A stretch of DNA of 64,000 nucleotides from Arthrobacter sp. cf158 (lineage in GTDB: Bacteria; Actinomycetota; Actinomycetes; Actinomycetales; Micrococcaceae). Of the stretch, positions 26,630 through 35,466 are shown one piece after another (position 1 is the stretch's first letter; every line of letters begins with the position of its first letter). The translations under genes were made by a program, and so were the position numbers. The stretch lies in the NCBI RefSeq assembly GCF_900106835.1, contig NZ_FNNR01000003.1:196381-260380 (forward strand). Direction: 5' to 3'. The notes under the pieces are model-generated. The model was not told the origin of the DNA and ran no database searches. It saw only the letters and a list, made by a program, of their open reading frames with translations.

Positions 26630-27804
26630 AGGGTGACCTTCTTTCCGTCGCCCAAGGCCGATTCAGTGACCGCGCCAAGGAGTTCCATGTTCCGGACGCC
26701 TTCGTCGAAGGTGGCGCAGCGGGGCAGGGAATCCGCTTCGCTCAAGCCGGCGACCTCTTCGAGGAACGCCCTGGCCTGGTAGCCGAACGCGTCGTTCTGG
26801 CCGAAGCCCACCTCCGGTGCATCCATGGCCAATCCGCCAGTGATGTAAGGGTGGCCAGGCCCGAGGATGACTTGTCGGTAGCCGTTTGCCGTCCCTGAGC
26901 CGTCATTGAGGAAGAGTTGGATCTCCGAGGGGCGGCGCTGGTCGAACTTGGCCGCCCCGTTTTCGCAGAAGACCTCGAACTGGAGGCTGTTGGCATGCCC
27001 GGCTGCAACACGGGAGACCTCGAAACTGCCGGCGCCGTTCTCGAATTCGGCCGAAAAGGCCGCGTAGTCATCGTTCTCGACGGCTTCGAAGGTGTCGCTC
27101 ACAGCGGCATGGTCATGTCCCATGACGGCTCCGAGTGGCACGGGTCGCTTTCCGATGACTGTGCTCAGCCGCCCACCGTTGATTGACTTGATATCGCCGC
27201 AGAGGAACTCGGATACGTAGGCGAGGTGGCTTCCAACGTCGGCCAAAGCCCCGGAGCCCGGCCCGCCCTTATAGCGCCAGCTCATGGGCGCCGACGGGCT
27301 GAATCCATAGTCTGTCCAGTAGCGGCCACTGAAATGAAGGACATTGCCCAGGACGCCTGTGCGGATGAGATCGCGAATGTAGGCGATGCCGGGGGTGCGG
27401 CGGAAGGTGAAGCCGATGCGCGCGATGGACGCGGCGTTGCGGGCGGCCTCAGCCATGGCACGGGCATCGTCCAAAGAATCACTCAGAGGCTTCTCACACA
27501 GGACGTGCTTGCCGGCCGCCAACAGGCCTTCCACTACTTCGCGATGGAGCGAATTCGCAATCACCACGCTGACGACGTCAATATCGTCGGCTTCTGCGAT
27601 GGCCTGCCACGAGGTGTCGTGGCGCGAGTAGCCAAACCGCCGGGCTGCGAGAGAGCCGAACTCAGCGTTGACGTCACCAATGGAAACCAACCGGATCCCA
27701 GGTAGGACCGGACTGTAGAGGGTAGATGCTGTGCGGTAGGCCGCCGCGTGGGCCTTTCCGGCCATACCTGCGCCGATGACCGCGACGCCAAGGCTTTCAG
27801 CCAT
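26626..27804 (-). CDS. Gfo/Idh/MocA oxidoreductase, levoglucosan-dehydrogenase-like
   Basis: The 392-residue protein begins AESLGVAVIGAGMAGKAHAA. It has CEKPLSDSLDD (catalytic Lys), FTFRRTPGIAYIRD, SWRYKGGPGSGALADVGSHL with the D-X3-H pair, and LGPGHPYITGGLAMDAPEVG. The last three segments resemble levoglucosan dehydrogenase of Pseudarthrobacter as I recall its sequence, and are absent from IolG. ATG 27804 has AAAGGAGAAATC upstream. It is the first gene of the operon, behind a perfect LacI-type palindrome. It probably oxidises C3 of an anhydrosugar, glycoside or cyclitol. Confidence 0.87.
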   Translation of the reverse strand: MAESLGVAVIGAGMAGKAHAAAYRTASTLYSPVLPGIRLVSIGDVNAEFGSLAARRFGYSRHDTSWQAIAEADDIDVVSVVIANSLHREVVEGLLAAGKHVLCEKPLSDSLDDARAMAEAARNAASIARIGFTFRRTPGIAYIRDLIRTGVLGNVLHFSGRYWTDYGFSPSAPMSWRYKGGPGSGALADVGSHLAYVSEFLCGDIKSINGGRLSTVIGKRPVPLGAVMGHDHAAVSDTFEAVENDDYAAFSAEFENGAGSFEVSRVAAGHANSLQFEVFCENGAAKFDQRRPSEIQLFLNDGSGTANGYRQVILGPGHPYITGGLAMDAPEVGFGQNDAFGYQARAFLEEVAGLSEADSLPRCATFDEGVRNMELLGAVTESALGDGKKVTL

Positions 27805-27851
27805 GATTTCTCCTTTGAAAATCTGCCGCGGCGGGAACACTCAGCGGCATT

Positions 27852-27865
27852 TTGTAGCGCTACAA
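27852..27865. promoter_or_regulatory. LacI-family operator
   Basis: TTGTAGCGCTACAA is a perfect 14-bp palindrome with the central CG step usual for LacI-family sites. It sits between the minus-strand dehydrogenase operon and the divergent lacI-type gene, so it probably serves both. Confidence 0.8.
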
Positions 27866-27900
27866 TTTTGTATGCTGGATTTGAGCGTAGTCATGTCTAT

Positions 27901-27913
27901 ATGTCCTGTCAAT
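27901..27913 (+). promoter_or_regulatory. Possible IolR half-site before the lacI-type gene
   Basis: ATGTCCTGTCAAT fits the ATGTC-N4-CAA pattern of the island's other operators and is preceded by a second ATGTC eight bases upstream (27893). It would tie the local repressor into IolR control. A single half-site is weaker evidence than a dyad. Confidence 0.4.
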
Positions 27914-27954
27914 CATTCTCCAAAGGCTGATCGGGCTGATGGGGGGTCTCTTCG

Positions 27955-28989
27955 GTGAACTCTGGAACCCACCAAGCCCGGCGCCCAACAATCTATGACG
28001 TAGCCAAGCTGGCCGGCGTCTCCCCATCGCTTGTCTCGCTGGTGTTGCAAAAGCCGGAACGGGTCAGTGACAAGCGGCGCGAGGCCGTCCGTGCCGCGAT
28101 CGCGGAGCTGGGGTACCGTCCCAGTCGGGCGGCGACGACGCTCGCGAGCAGTCGGACCAAAAGCATTGGGCTCGTCATTGACGACTACCGGAACCTTTGG
28201 TTTGTTGACCTGCTTCGAGGGATGGAATCGGTGCTGACCGAGCAGGGGTACCAGGTCACGCTGGCGGATTCCCGGCCCGGGCAGAACCGCATCAAGGAAG
28301 CGGCCGATGGCTTGCTTGCCATGCATGTTGAGGGGTTGGTCATTGCGGCGGAGCCCGGTGATGCGACCGTGTGGGGTGCTGGTGTTCCTGTGATCGTAGC
28401 GGGCTGGCGCAACGGCGTTCCTGGCGATGCCGACCTCATTACCAACGACGACGACGCCGGAGGTGCGATGGTCGCGGACCACCTGTTGAGCCTGGGTCAC
28501 CAAAAGATCGGTCATCTTTCGGGTTCCGGTGGTGCGGCTGCCCATCGCAGGGCAGGTTTTGAGGCCCGGCTCCGTCAAGCGGGGGCCTGCCCGTACATCG
28601 TGGGGGAGGAGGGGGGTACTTCGGAGGAAGACGGGTACGCCTCGGCCTCTTGGCTGCTGGATCACCATCCGGACATCACGGCGATTTTCGCGGCCAATGA
28701 CACGATGGCGCTGGGCGCTTTTGGGGCCCTCAAGGCCCGCGGCCTGGCCGTGCCTGCTGACGTCTCGGTGATCGGCTACGACAATTCATCCTTGGCGAAG
28801 TCCCGCTACCTTGAACTCACCTCGGTGGACAATCGAAGTGACGTCGTGGGGGCGGACGTGGCAAGTGCGTTGCTTGCCCGGATCCGGGGCGTCATCAGCG
28901 GCTCCCAGCGGATGCTGATTGATCCGGTTGTGGTCGTTCGGGCTACAACGGCGCCTGCTCGTGAGGGGCACCCCGAGATCCTCAAGTAA
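27955..28989 (+). CDS. LacI-family transcriptional regulator
   Basis: The 344-residue protein has the LacI HTH at residues 10-60 (RPTIYDVAKLAGVSPSLVSL, then the hinge helix ending RAATTLAS), followed by a periplasmic-binding-protein-like sugar domain with IGLVIDDYRNLWFVDLLRGM and FAANDTMALGAFGALKARG. It is divergent from the three-gene dehydrogenase operon with the 14-bp palindrome between them. The GTG start has GGGGGG upstream. The effector is probably a cyclitol or sugar handled by that operon. Confidence 0.93.
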   Translation: MNSGTHQARRPTIYDVAKLAGVSPSLVSLVLQKPERVSDKRREAVRAAIAELGYRPSRAATTLASSRTKSIGLVIDDYRNLWFVDLLRGMESVLTEQGYQVTLADSRPGQNRIKEAADGLLAMHVEGLVIAAEPGDATVWGAGVPVIVAGWRNGVPGDADLITNDDDAGGAMVADHLLSLGHQKIGHLSGSGGAAAHRRAGFEARLRQAGACPYIVGEEGGTSEEDGYASASWLLDHHPDITAIFAANDTMALGAFGALKARGLAVPADVSVIGYDNSSLAKSRYLELTSVDNRSDVVGADVASALLARIRGVISGSQRMLIDPVVVVRATTAPAREGHPEILK

Positions 28990-28999
28990 AAACATACTA

Positions 29000-29044
29000 A
29001 TGTCAGGACAAAGTATTGACATTCGTGAGCTGCATCACCATGAT
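29000..29044 (+). promoter_or_regulatory. Promoter and predicted IolR site of the ABC importer operon
   Basis: ATGTCAGGACAAA (29000-29012) is the same 13-mer as at 13889. It runs into TTGACA (29016-29021), which is 17 bp from CATGAT (29039-29044), a near-consensus promoter. TTGACAT also gives a partial inverted half-site. Bound IolR would cover the -35 region. Confidence 0.65.
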
Positions 29045-29106
29045 CTAGGTAGACGGTGCTCCTGAGGCTGCAAAGTGGCAGCCCGGACCTGGGATCAAAG
29101 GAGATT

Positions 29107-30105
29107 ATGGTGGCGGGTTTTTCATGGCGTAAAACGATGGTGGTAGCGGCGGTAGTTCCAATCGTTGCCCTGAGCGCATGTTCGAGCACGGGTGGCAGGG
29201 CACCGGAAGCTGCCGCCGGTGGCGGGGGAGGCCAAGTAGCCACGACGGAGCGTATGAAGATCGCGCTGATCGCGCACGCTCCCGCCGGAGACACGTTCTG
29301 GGACACTGTGCGGAAAGGGGCTGAGGAGGCTGCGGCCAAGGACAATGTCGAATTGCTGTACACCTCGGATCCGGAGGCGGGCCGGCAGGCTCAGCTGATC
29401 GAGCAGGCAGTGGATCAGAAGGTGGATGGCATTGCCGTGACGTTGGCTACGCCGGATGCTCTTAAGGATGCGCTCAAGAAGGCAGCTGACGCAGGCATTC
29501 CTATTGTCAGCTTCAATGCCGGCGAAGCGGCTTCCGCCCAGCTTGGCGCCTTTACACACTTCGGTTCCAACGAGAAACTTGCCGGCGAGGCGGTGGGAGC
29601 CAGGCTCGCAGAGGGTGGCTACAAACACCCTGTGTGCGTGATCCAGGCCCAAGGGCACGTGGGGCTCGAAGCCCGGTGCGCCGGTGTGAAGGCAAAGGTG
29701 CCGGGAACCGAAATCCTCTATGTCAACGGGGCGGACATGACGTCTGTGGAGTCCACGGCAACCGCAAAACTGCAGGCGTCGAAGGACGCTGATGTGATCA
29801 TCGGCCTGGGCGCCCCCATCACGCTGACACTACTGAAGTCAGTAGCCACCGCGGGGAGTTCGGCCAAGGTCGCCAGCTTTGACCTCAACAAGGAACTTGC
29901 CCAGAAGGTTGCCGACGGCAGCGTGCTGTTCACGGTTGACCAGCAGCCTTGGCTCCAAGGCTATGGTGCCGTGGATGCCCTGTGGCAGAACAAGCGGGGC
30001 GGATTCAAGGTTGGTGGCGGACAGTCAGTCCTGACAGGCCCGGCCATCGTTGATCAATCGAATGCGGCCGAAGTCCTGAAGTTTGCCGAACAGGGTATCC
30101 GCTAA
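29107..30105 (+). CDS. Sugar ABC transporter substrate-binding lipoprotein
   Basis: The 332-residue protein has a lipoprotein signal peptide ending in the lipobox LSAC (ALSACSSTGG), then a periplasmic-binding-protein type I domain: IALIAHAPAGDTFWDTVRKG, VDGIAVTLATPDALKDALKK, GIPIVSFNAGEAAS and VASFDLNKELAQKV. The RbsB-like fold binds pentoses, hexoses or inositols. ATG 29107 has AAAGGAGATT upstream. It is the first gene of the importer operon. The link to inositol comes from the IolR-type site and the dehydrogenases that follow. Confidence 0.92.
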   Translation: MVAGFSWRKTMVVAAVVPIVALSACSSTGGRAPEAAAGGGGGQVATTERMKIALIAHAPAGDTFWDTVRKGAEEAAAKDNVELLYTSDPEAGRQAQLIEQAVDQKVDGIAVTLATPDALKDALKKAADAGIPIVSFNAGEAASAQLGAFTHFGSNEKLAGEAVGARLAEGGYKHPVCVIQAQGHVGLEARCAGVKAKVPGTEILYVNGADMTSVESTATAKLQASKDADVIIGLGAPITLTLLKSVATAGSSAKVASFDLNKELAQKVADGSVLFTVDQQPWLQGYGAVDALWQNKRGGFKVGGGQSVLTGPAIVDQSNAAEVLKFAEQGIR

Positions 30106-30157
30106 CAGCCCGCTGGTCGGGCTGGCGGATGCCAGCCCGACGGCAAGGAGAATCATC

Positions 30158-31207
30158 ATGACCATTATTCAAACCAAGATCACCTCACCTGCTGGAGATG
30201 AACGGGTTGCGCGGCGAAGCGCACTGCAGAAGCTCCTTGGCCGTCCCGAGGTAGGAGCCCTCGTCGGCGCAATCGTCCTTTTCATCTTCTTTGCGTTGGT
30301 GTCCCCGACGTTTACCCAGCCCAATGCCTTGGCCACCGTTCTGTACGGCAGTTCGACCATCGGGATCATGGCAGTTGGGGTGTCACTGCTGATGATCGGC
30401 GGCGAGTTCGACCTCTCCACTGGTGTGGCTGTTATTTCATCAGCGCTCACGGCCTCAATGTTCAGTTGGTACTTCACCACCAACGTCTGGGTTGGAGTCA
30501 TCCTCGCTTTGCTGGTTTCCTTGGCCATCGGTTTCATCAACGGATGGATCCTCATGAAGACCAAGCTCCCCAGCTTCATTGTCACTCTGGCTACGTTCCT
30601 GATGTTGACCGGGCTGAACCTGGGCCTCACCCGGCTTATCGGAGGATCTGTCTCCTCGCCCTCCATCTCCACCATGGATGGTTTCGACACCGCTCGTGGA
30701 GTCTTCGCGTCGTCGGTAAACATCGCAGGGATCGACGTCAAGATCACAGTGTTTATCTGGATCGGACTGGTTGCCGTAGCCACGTGGGTGCTCATGCGGA
30801 CCCGGGTGGGGAACTGGATATTCGCAGTCGGCGGGGACGCGAATGCCGCCCGCGCTGTCGGCGTCCCGGTTAAAGCGACCAAGATCGGGCTGTTCATGGG
30901 TGTGGGCTTCTGTGGCTGGATCTTGGGAATGCATAACCTGTTCGCGTTCGACACCGTGCAGTCCGGCGAGGGCGTGGGCAACGAATTCCTCTACATCATC
31001 GCCGCTGTTATCGGCGGTTGCCTCCTGACCGGCGGTTACGGGTCGGCGGTGGGCGGTGCCATTGGAGCGTTCATCTTCGGCATGGCGAACAAGGGCATTG
31101 TCTACGCGCAGTGGAACCCGGATTGGTTCAAGTTCTTCCTGGGCCTGATGCTGCTGCTGGCCACCATTGTCAATCTCATCGTCAAGCGTCGCGCGGAACT
31201 CAAGTAA
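30158..31207 (+). CDS. Sugar ABC transporter permease (RbsC-type)
   Basis: The 349-residue membrane protein has about ten helices of the BPD_transp_2 type, including VGALVGAIVLFIFFALVSP, GIMAVGVSLLMIGGEFDLST and LYIIAAVIGGCLLTGGYGSA. These are hallmarks of RbsC-like permeases. ATG 30158 follows AAGGAGAATCATC. It probably works as a homodimer with the binding protein before it and the ATPase after it. Confidence 0.93.
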   Translation: MTIIQTKITSPAGDERVARRSALQKLLGRPEVGALVGAIVLFIFFALVSPTFTQPNALATVLYGSSTIGIMAVGVSLLMIGGEFDLSTGVAVISSALTASMFSWYFTTNVWVGVILALLVSLAIGFINGWILMKTKLPSFIVTLATFLMLTGLNLGLTRLIGGSVSSPSISTMDGFDTARGVFASSVNIAGIDVKITVFIWIGLVAVATWVLMRTRVGNWIFAVGGDANAARAVGVPVKATKIGLFMGVGFCGWILGMHNLFAFDTVQSGEGVGNEFLYIIAAVIGGCLLTGGYGSAVGGAIGAFIFGMANKGIVYAQWNPDWFKFFLGLMLLLATIVNLIVKRRAELK

Positions 31208-31219
31208 GGGGCACGGGAA

Positions 31220-32146
31220 ATGAATGCCAAAGCGATCGACCAGGAAACGTTGCTCCAGAATGAACGCGACCCACTCACGCATACTCCCGTCCACCTGCTC
31301 TCCTTGGAGGGAGTGGGCAAGCACTACGGCAACATCATCGCGTTGAGCGATGTCACCATGGCCGTGGACAACGGCCGGGTCACGTGTGTGCTGGGCGATA
31401 ACGGTGCCGGTAAGTCCACCTTGATCAAGATCATTGCCGGCCTGCACCAACACGACGCCGGCGTGCTGAACATTATGGGGGAGGAGCGAAAGTTCGGGTC
31501 CCCTCGCGAGGCCTTGGATGCCGGGATTGCCACCGTGTACCAAGACCTTGCAGTGGTGCCCTTGATGCCTATCTGGCGTAACTTCTTCCTTGGCTCGGAG
31601 CTCACCAAAGGCTTTGGTCCGTTCAAGAGCATGGACGTCGAAAACATGAAGGCCATCACGCTCAAGGAACTTGCCGATATGGGCATCGACTTGCGGGATG
31701 TCGAGCAACCGATTGGCCAGCTGTCCGGCGGCGAGCGCCAGTGCGTGGCCATCGCCCGCGCAGTGTATTTCGGTGCGAAAGTGTTGATCCTGGACGAACC
31801 CACGGCTGCCCTCGGCGTGAAGCAATCCGGTGTGGTCCTGCGCTACATTCTGCAGGCACGGGATCGTGGACTGGGGGTCATCTTCATCACTCACAACCCT
31901 CACCACGCTTTCCCTGTCGGCGATCGGTTCTTGTTGCTCAAGCGTGGCAAGTCCATTGGCTATTACGACATGAAGGACATCACGCTGGACGAACTCACCG
32001 CGCAAATGGCAGGTGGCGCCGAGCTCGCGGAACTTGCCCATGAACTGGAGCAACTGGGTGGTCATGGTGACGTGGTGAAAGAAGTTAAGGCCGAGGTAGC
32101 CGATGTCGCGGACGGCGTTCACGCCAGCGGTCCCAAACACAGCTGA
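31220..32146 (+). CDS. Sugar ABC transporter ATP-binding protein, single-domain
   Basis: The 308-residue ATPase has one nucleotide-binding domain: Walker [15 protein letters not shown], signature [17 protein letters not shown], Walker [15 protein letters not shown] and a switch His in [13 protein letters not shown]. RbsA-type partners of such permeases usually carry two domains (about 500 residues); this one is half that length, like FrcA of the fructose system. The C-terminus (about residues 255-308) is acidic and ends [16 protein letters not shown]. An inverted repeat follows 16 bp downstream. Confidence 0.93.
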   Translation: MNAKAIDQETLLQNERDPLTHTPVHLLSLEGVGKHYGNIIALSDVTMAVDNGRVTCVLGDNGAGKSTLIKIIAGLHQHDAGVLNIMGEERKFGSPREALDAGIATVYQDLAVVPLMPIWRNFFLGSELTKGFGPFKSMDVENMKAITLKELADMGIDLRDVEQPIGQLSGGERQCVAIARAVYFGAKVLILDEPTAALGVKQSGVVLRYILQARDRGLGVIFITHNPHHAFPVGDRFLLLKRGKSIGYYDMKDITLDELTAQMAGGAELAELAHELEQLGGHGDVVKEVKAEVADVADGVHASGPKHS

Positions 32147-32161
32147 CGAAGACGTGTGGCG

Positions 32162-32191
32162 GGGTGCTCCGGATATTCCACTGGAGCACCC
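32162..32191 (+). terminator. Inverted repeat between ABC genes and dehydrogenase array
   Basis: GGGTGCTCC and GGAGCACCC (9 bp) enclose a 12-nt loop. There is no T run, so it may be an attenuator or mRNA-stabilising hairpin rather than a full stop, leaving the downstream dehydrogenases partly coupled to the importer. Confidence 0.55.
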
Positions 32192-32246
32192 TGTCCGTGT
32201 GCGCGCAGCATGTGCAAAATTTTACAAGCCTAAAAGGGGACAGATT

Positions 32247-33245
32247 ATGACGATCAGGGTAGGCGTCATCGGCGCCGGCATTATGGGCGCAGACCACATA
32301 CGGAACCTCTCCACCACCATAGGTGGCGCGGAAGTTACCTATGTGGCGGATCTCGACGTCGATCGTGCCGCCGCGGCAGCTCCGCCGTCCGCGCGTATCA
32401 CCACCGATCCATCGGAGTTGATCAACTCCAGCGAGGTGGACGCTGTGGTGGTTGCCTCGCACGATTCCACGCACTCAGGCCTGGTCCTCGAATGCTTCGA
32501 GGCCATGACCCCTGTACTGTGCGAGAAGCCCTTGGCTCCCACGCTGATGGAAAGCCTGGAGGTGGTAGCGGCTGACGCGGACATTGTGGCTGCGACGGGA
32601 GTTTCCCTGCTGTCCCTCGGTTTCATGCGTCGATTCGACCCTGGTTACGTTGCGCTGCGGAACGCCGTACAAAGCAAGGCACAGGGGGATCCGCTGATGG
32701 TCCATTGCATCAGCCGGAACGCTTCATCCGCGCCCGGTGCAACCTCGGAGTCTGCCATCACCAATTCGGCAATTCATGAGTTGGACATCATTCCCTGGCT
32801 GCTGGATTCTCCCATTACGGAGGTGTCATGGCAGGCCGGGAGAAGTACTCCTCGTGCTGGTACTGCGCTCCAGGACCCCTCTTTCATGACCATGCGGACG
32901 GCGGACGGGACGCTGACAACCTTGGAGCTGTTCTTGAACGCCCAGTACGGATACGCGACCCGTTGCGAGGTGGTTTCTGAGCTGGGTACCGCGGCCCTGC
33001 AGGATTCCTCGTTGCTGGATGTCGAACAGCAAGGAATCCGCCAATCGTCCATCCCTGCGGACTGGCGTCCGCGTTTCGCCGATGCCTACCGGTTGCAGTT
33101 GCAAGCCTGGATTTCAGCACTCGCCATGGGAGAAACGCCTTCGCTGGCCGGCGCGCAGGACGGGCTCCACGCAGCCCTGGTGGCGCAAGCCATGATCCAG
33201 TCGTTGCACAGCAGCGGCGCCTACACGAAAGTCAGCTATTCATGA
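32247..33245 (+). CDS. Gfo/Idh/MocA oxidoreductase, IolG-like with altered catalytic Asp
   Basis: The 332-residue protein begins TIRVGVIGAGIMGADHIRNL, very like IolG, and keeps the catalytic Lys in CEKPLAPT and the His in ITNSAIHELDII. The position four before that His is Asn, where IolG has Asp (NDSVVHEF). That may change or lower dehydrogenase activity. ATG 32247 follows AAAAGGGGACAG; the frame is open 48 codons upstream into the end of the ABC gene without support. It is the first of four consecutive family members. Confidence 0.88.
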   Translation: MTIRVGVIGAGIMGADHIRNLSTTIGGAEVTYVADLDVDRAAAAAPPSARITTDPSELINSSEVDAVVVASHDSTHSGLVLECFEAMTPVLCEKPLAPTLMESLEVVAADADIVAATGVSLLSLGFMRRFDPGYVALRNAVQSKAQGDPLMVHCISRNASSAPGATSESAITNSAIHELDIIPWLLDSPITEVSWQAGRSTPRAGTALQDPSFMTMRTADGTLTTLELFLNAQYGYATRCEVVSELGTAALQDSSLLDVEQQGIRQSSIPADWRPRFADAYRLQLQAWISALAMGETPSLAGAQDGLHAALVAQAMIQSLHSSGAYTKVSYS

Positions 33246-34300
33246 CCAGCACGTTCCTTCCTGAATCCCGTGTGCCGGATTCCAGGGATGCCCCCACGCT
33301 GCGCTGGGGCATCATGGGTCCGGGCTGGATCGCAGAGCGCTTCACGGAATCCATCCAGGCGCATACCGGGCAGGTGATTGCCGCCGTCGGGTCCCGTTCG
33401 TTGAGCCGGTCCAAGACTTTCGCCGAGACTTTCAACGTACCTGCGGCCTATGGCAGCTATGAAGAGCTGGCCGCCGCTCCGGACGTGGACATCGTCTACG
33501 TTTGCACACCGCACACCGGCCATCATGCGGCTGCTCTACTGGCCATCAACGCCGGCAAGCATGTGCTGATCGAAAAGCCGATCGGTCTCAATGCTGACCA
33601 GGCGCGGGACATTGCCGCACGCGCCGAGGCCTCTGGGGTGTTTGCCGCTGAGGCGATGTGGACGTTTTTCCTGCCCAAGTTTGATGTGATCCGGCAGATC
33701 CTTGAAGCCGGATCACTGGGCACCATCACTACTATCTCGGCGGAGTACGGCGAGCACTTTGATGAGACCCACCGCATCTTCAACCCGCTGCTGGCTGGTG
33801 GGCCGCTGCTGGACCTCGGCACATACCCGCTCGCCTTGGTGACCGAGGTTCTGGGTAAGCCAAGTCGACTGCATGCCTTGGGGCAGCCCCACGCATCAGG
33901 GGTGACTGCGCAATTGTCCGCCGTGATGCAGTTCGACGGCGGCGCCCAGGCCGTGGTGAACACCCACCTGCATAACTTCACGCCTACCGCAGCAACGATC
34001 GTGGGCAGCAAGGCTACGTTGTCTATCGATGGGCCCTTCAATATGCCCGGAGGATTCGATGTCACGTTCCCGGATGGCACCCGCCTGCGCCACAGCGAGC
34101 CTGTGGGCGGACACTTTGAAGGCCTGCACTACGAGGCAGCGGCCGTGGCCCGGGCTATTGCCGGCGGCAATACGTTCGTCGACCAAAGAACGCTGGCTGC
34201 TTCCATCCGCACGCTGGAGGTAGCTGATGAGATCCGGAGCCAGCTGGGCGTGGTGTTTCCCGGCGAAGCTGACCCGTCCGGGCTGCCCGCGCCTGCCTGA
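33242..34300 (+). CDS. Gfo/Idh/MocA oxidoreductase, dihydrodiol/xylose dehydrogenase-like
   Basis: The 352-residue protein overlaps the previous gene by 4 bp (ATGA). After a 19-residue lead it has LRWGIMGPGWIAERFTESI, IEKPIGLNADQARD, EAMWTFFLPKFDVI and LLDLGTYPLALV, where Tyr takes the place of the IolG His. This is the pattern of the trans-dihydrodiol/D-xylose NADP dehydrogenase branch. It therefore differs from its neighbours and probably acts on an aldose or on a different hydroxyl. Confidence 0.88.
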   Translation: MTSTFLPESRVPDSRDAPTLRWGIMGPGWIAERFTESIQAHTGQVIAAVGSRSLSRSKTFAETFNVPAAYGSYEELAAAPDVDIVYVCTPHTGHHAAALLAINAGKHVLIEKPIGLNADQARDIAARAEASGVFAAEAMWTFFLPKFDVIRQILEAGSLGTITTISAEYGEHFDETHRIFNPLLAGGPLLDLGTYPLALVTEVLGKPSRLHALGQPHASGVTAQLSAVMQFDGGAQAVVNTHLHNFTPTAATIVGSKATLSIDGPFNMPGGFDVTFPDGTRLRHSEPVGGHFEGLHYEAAAVARAIAGGNTFVDQRTLAASIRTLEVADEIRSQLGVVFPGEADPSGLPAPA

Positions 34301-34337
34301 CCCTCCCTGGCCCTGCCACCATTGAAAGGAACAGCCC

Positions 34338-35444
34338 ATGGCTTATCTCACTTCACACTCCACCCCCCTTCCCGAGTCTGTACGAATCGGTCTGATTGGT
34401 TCAGGGTGGATGGGTGCGTTTCACGCCGAGAGCATTGCCCGCCGCGTCCCTGGCGCCGTGCTTGGCGCTATCGCCGACCCCAATCTCGGATCAGCTGAGG
34501 ACCTGGCGGCATCACTCGGCGTCGCCAAGGTCACCGCCAGCCCTGAGGATGTGATGGCCGACCCCACCATCGATGCCGTAGTCATTGCCAGCCCCGCCCG
34601 CTTCCATGCCGCACTCATCACTCAGGCGGCTCTTGCCGGCAAGGATGTTTTCTGCGAAAAACCTGCCGCACAGGATCTCGACGAACTTGATGCGGCCCTG
34701 GCGGCGGTGCAGGCCGGCGGCGTCCACTTCCAGATTGGTTTTAATCGTCGATACGCGGAGGACTTCCTGGCTGCGAAGGAGGACGTGGCCGCAGGCATCA
34801 TCGGCCGTCCCCAGTTGCTTCGATCACTGACCCGCGATCCTGGCAACGGCAGCATCCCGCACGCGGCCAAAGTACCGGCCTGGACCATCTTCCTGGAAAC
34901 CCTGATCCATGACTTCGACACCCTCAACTGGTTCAATGAAGGGGCCGAGCCCGTGGAGGTTTACGCCGTAGCGGATGCGCTGGTGGAACCCGGGCTGCGA
35001 GACCAGGGATTTCTGGACACGGCAGTGGTCACCATCCGGTACAGCAACGGTGCCATTGGCGTTGCCGAAGCCAACTTCAGTGCCTTGTACGGTTATGACG
35101 TGCGGGGCGAAGTGTTCGGCTCCCAGGGCATGGTTCAAGCCGGCCGTGCCACGGAGACCGCGGCCCGCCGGTACGGTGCAAACGGGGCCGCGGCCAAAAC
35201 GCCGCGGCTCAACGTGGAACTTTTCCGCCAGGCCTACACAGCCGAGCTCGCCGACTTCGCTGCTGTGGTGAGCGCCCGCCGCGACGGCGTACCCTCGTTG
35301 GCTGCGGCGTTTACGGTCACACCCGGCGCCGCGGACGCCCGCCGGGCGCTTGCCTGTGCCTTGGCGTGTATCGAATCGGTCAAACAAGGCGGCCCGGTGC
35401 CGGTGCCTGGTGCTTTGACCCTGCAATCGCTTCCCGCCACCTAG
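34338..35444 (+). CDS. Gfo/Idh/MocA oxidoreductase, inositol-dehydrogenase-like
   Basis: The 368-residue protein has VRIGLIGSGWMGAFHAESIA, the catalytic Lys in CEKPAAQDLDEL, IGFNRRYAEDFLAAK, and LETLIHDFDTLNWF. Four residues before the His is Glu rather than the usual Asp. The C-terminal domain shows SALYGYDVRGEVFGSQGMVQ, as in IolG-type enzymes. GAAAGGAACAGCCC precedes the ATG. It is the third of four dehydrogenases in tandem. Substrate unknown; an inositol isomer or methyl-inositol is plausible. Confidence 0.88.
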   Translation: MAYLTSHSTPLPESVRIGLIGSGWMGAFHAESIARRVPGAVLGAIADPNLGSAEDLAASLGVAKVTASPEDVMADPTIDAVVIASPARFHAALITQAALAGKDVFCEKPAAQDLDELDAALAAVQAGGVHFQIGFNRRYAEDFLAAKEDVAAGIIGRPQLLRSLTRDPGNGSIPHAAKVPAWTIFLETLIHDFDTLNWFNEGAEPVEVYAVADALVEPGLRDQGFLDTAVVTIRYSNGAIGVAEANFSALYGYDVRGEVFGSQGMVQAGRATETAARRYGANGAAAKTPRLNVELFRQAYTAELADFAAVVSARRDGVPSLAAAFTVTPGAADARRALACALACIESVKQGGPVPVPGALTLQSLPAT

Positions 35445-35466
35445 CTCTTCAACCACAAAGGACACT

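Noticed and set aside
30455..32140. A 561-codon minus-strand open frame opposite the ABC permease and ATPase genes
   Set aside because: It has no domains, while the + strand carries complete Walker motifs and membrane helices in normal order.
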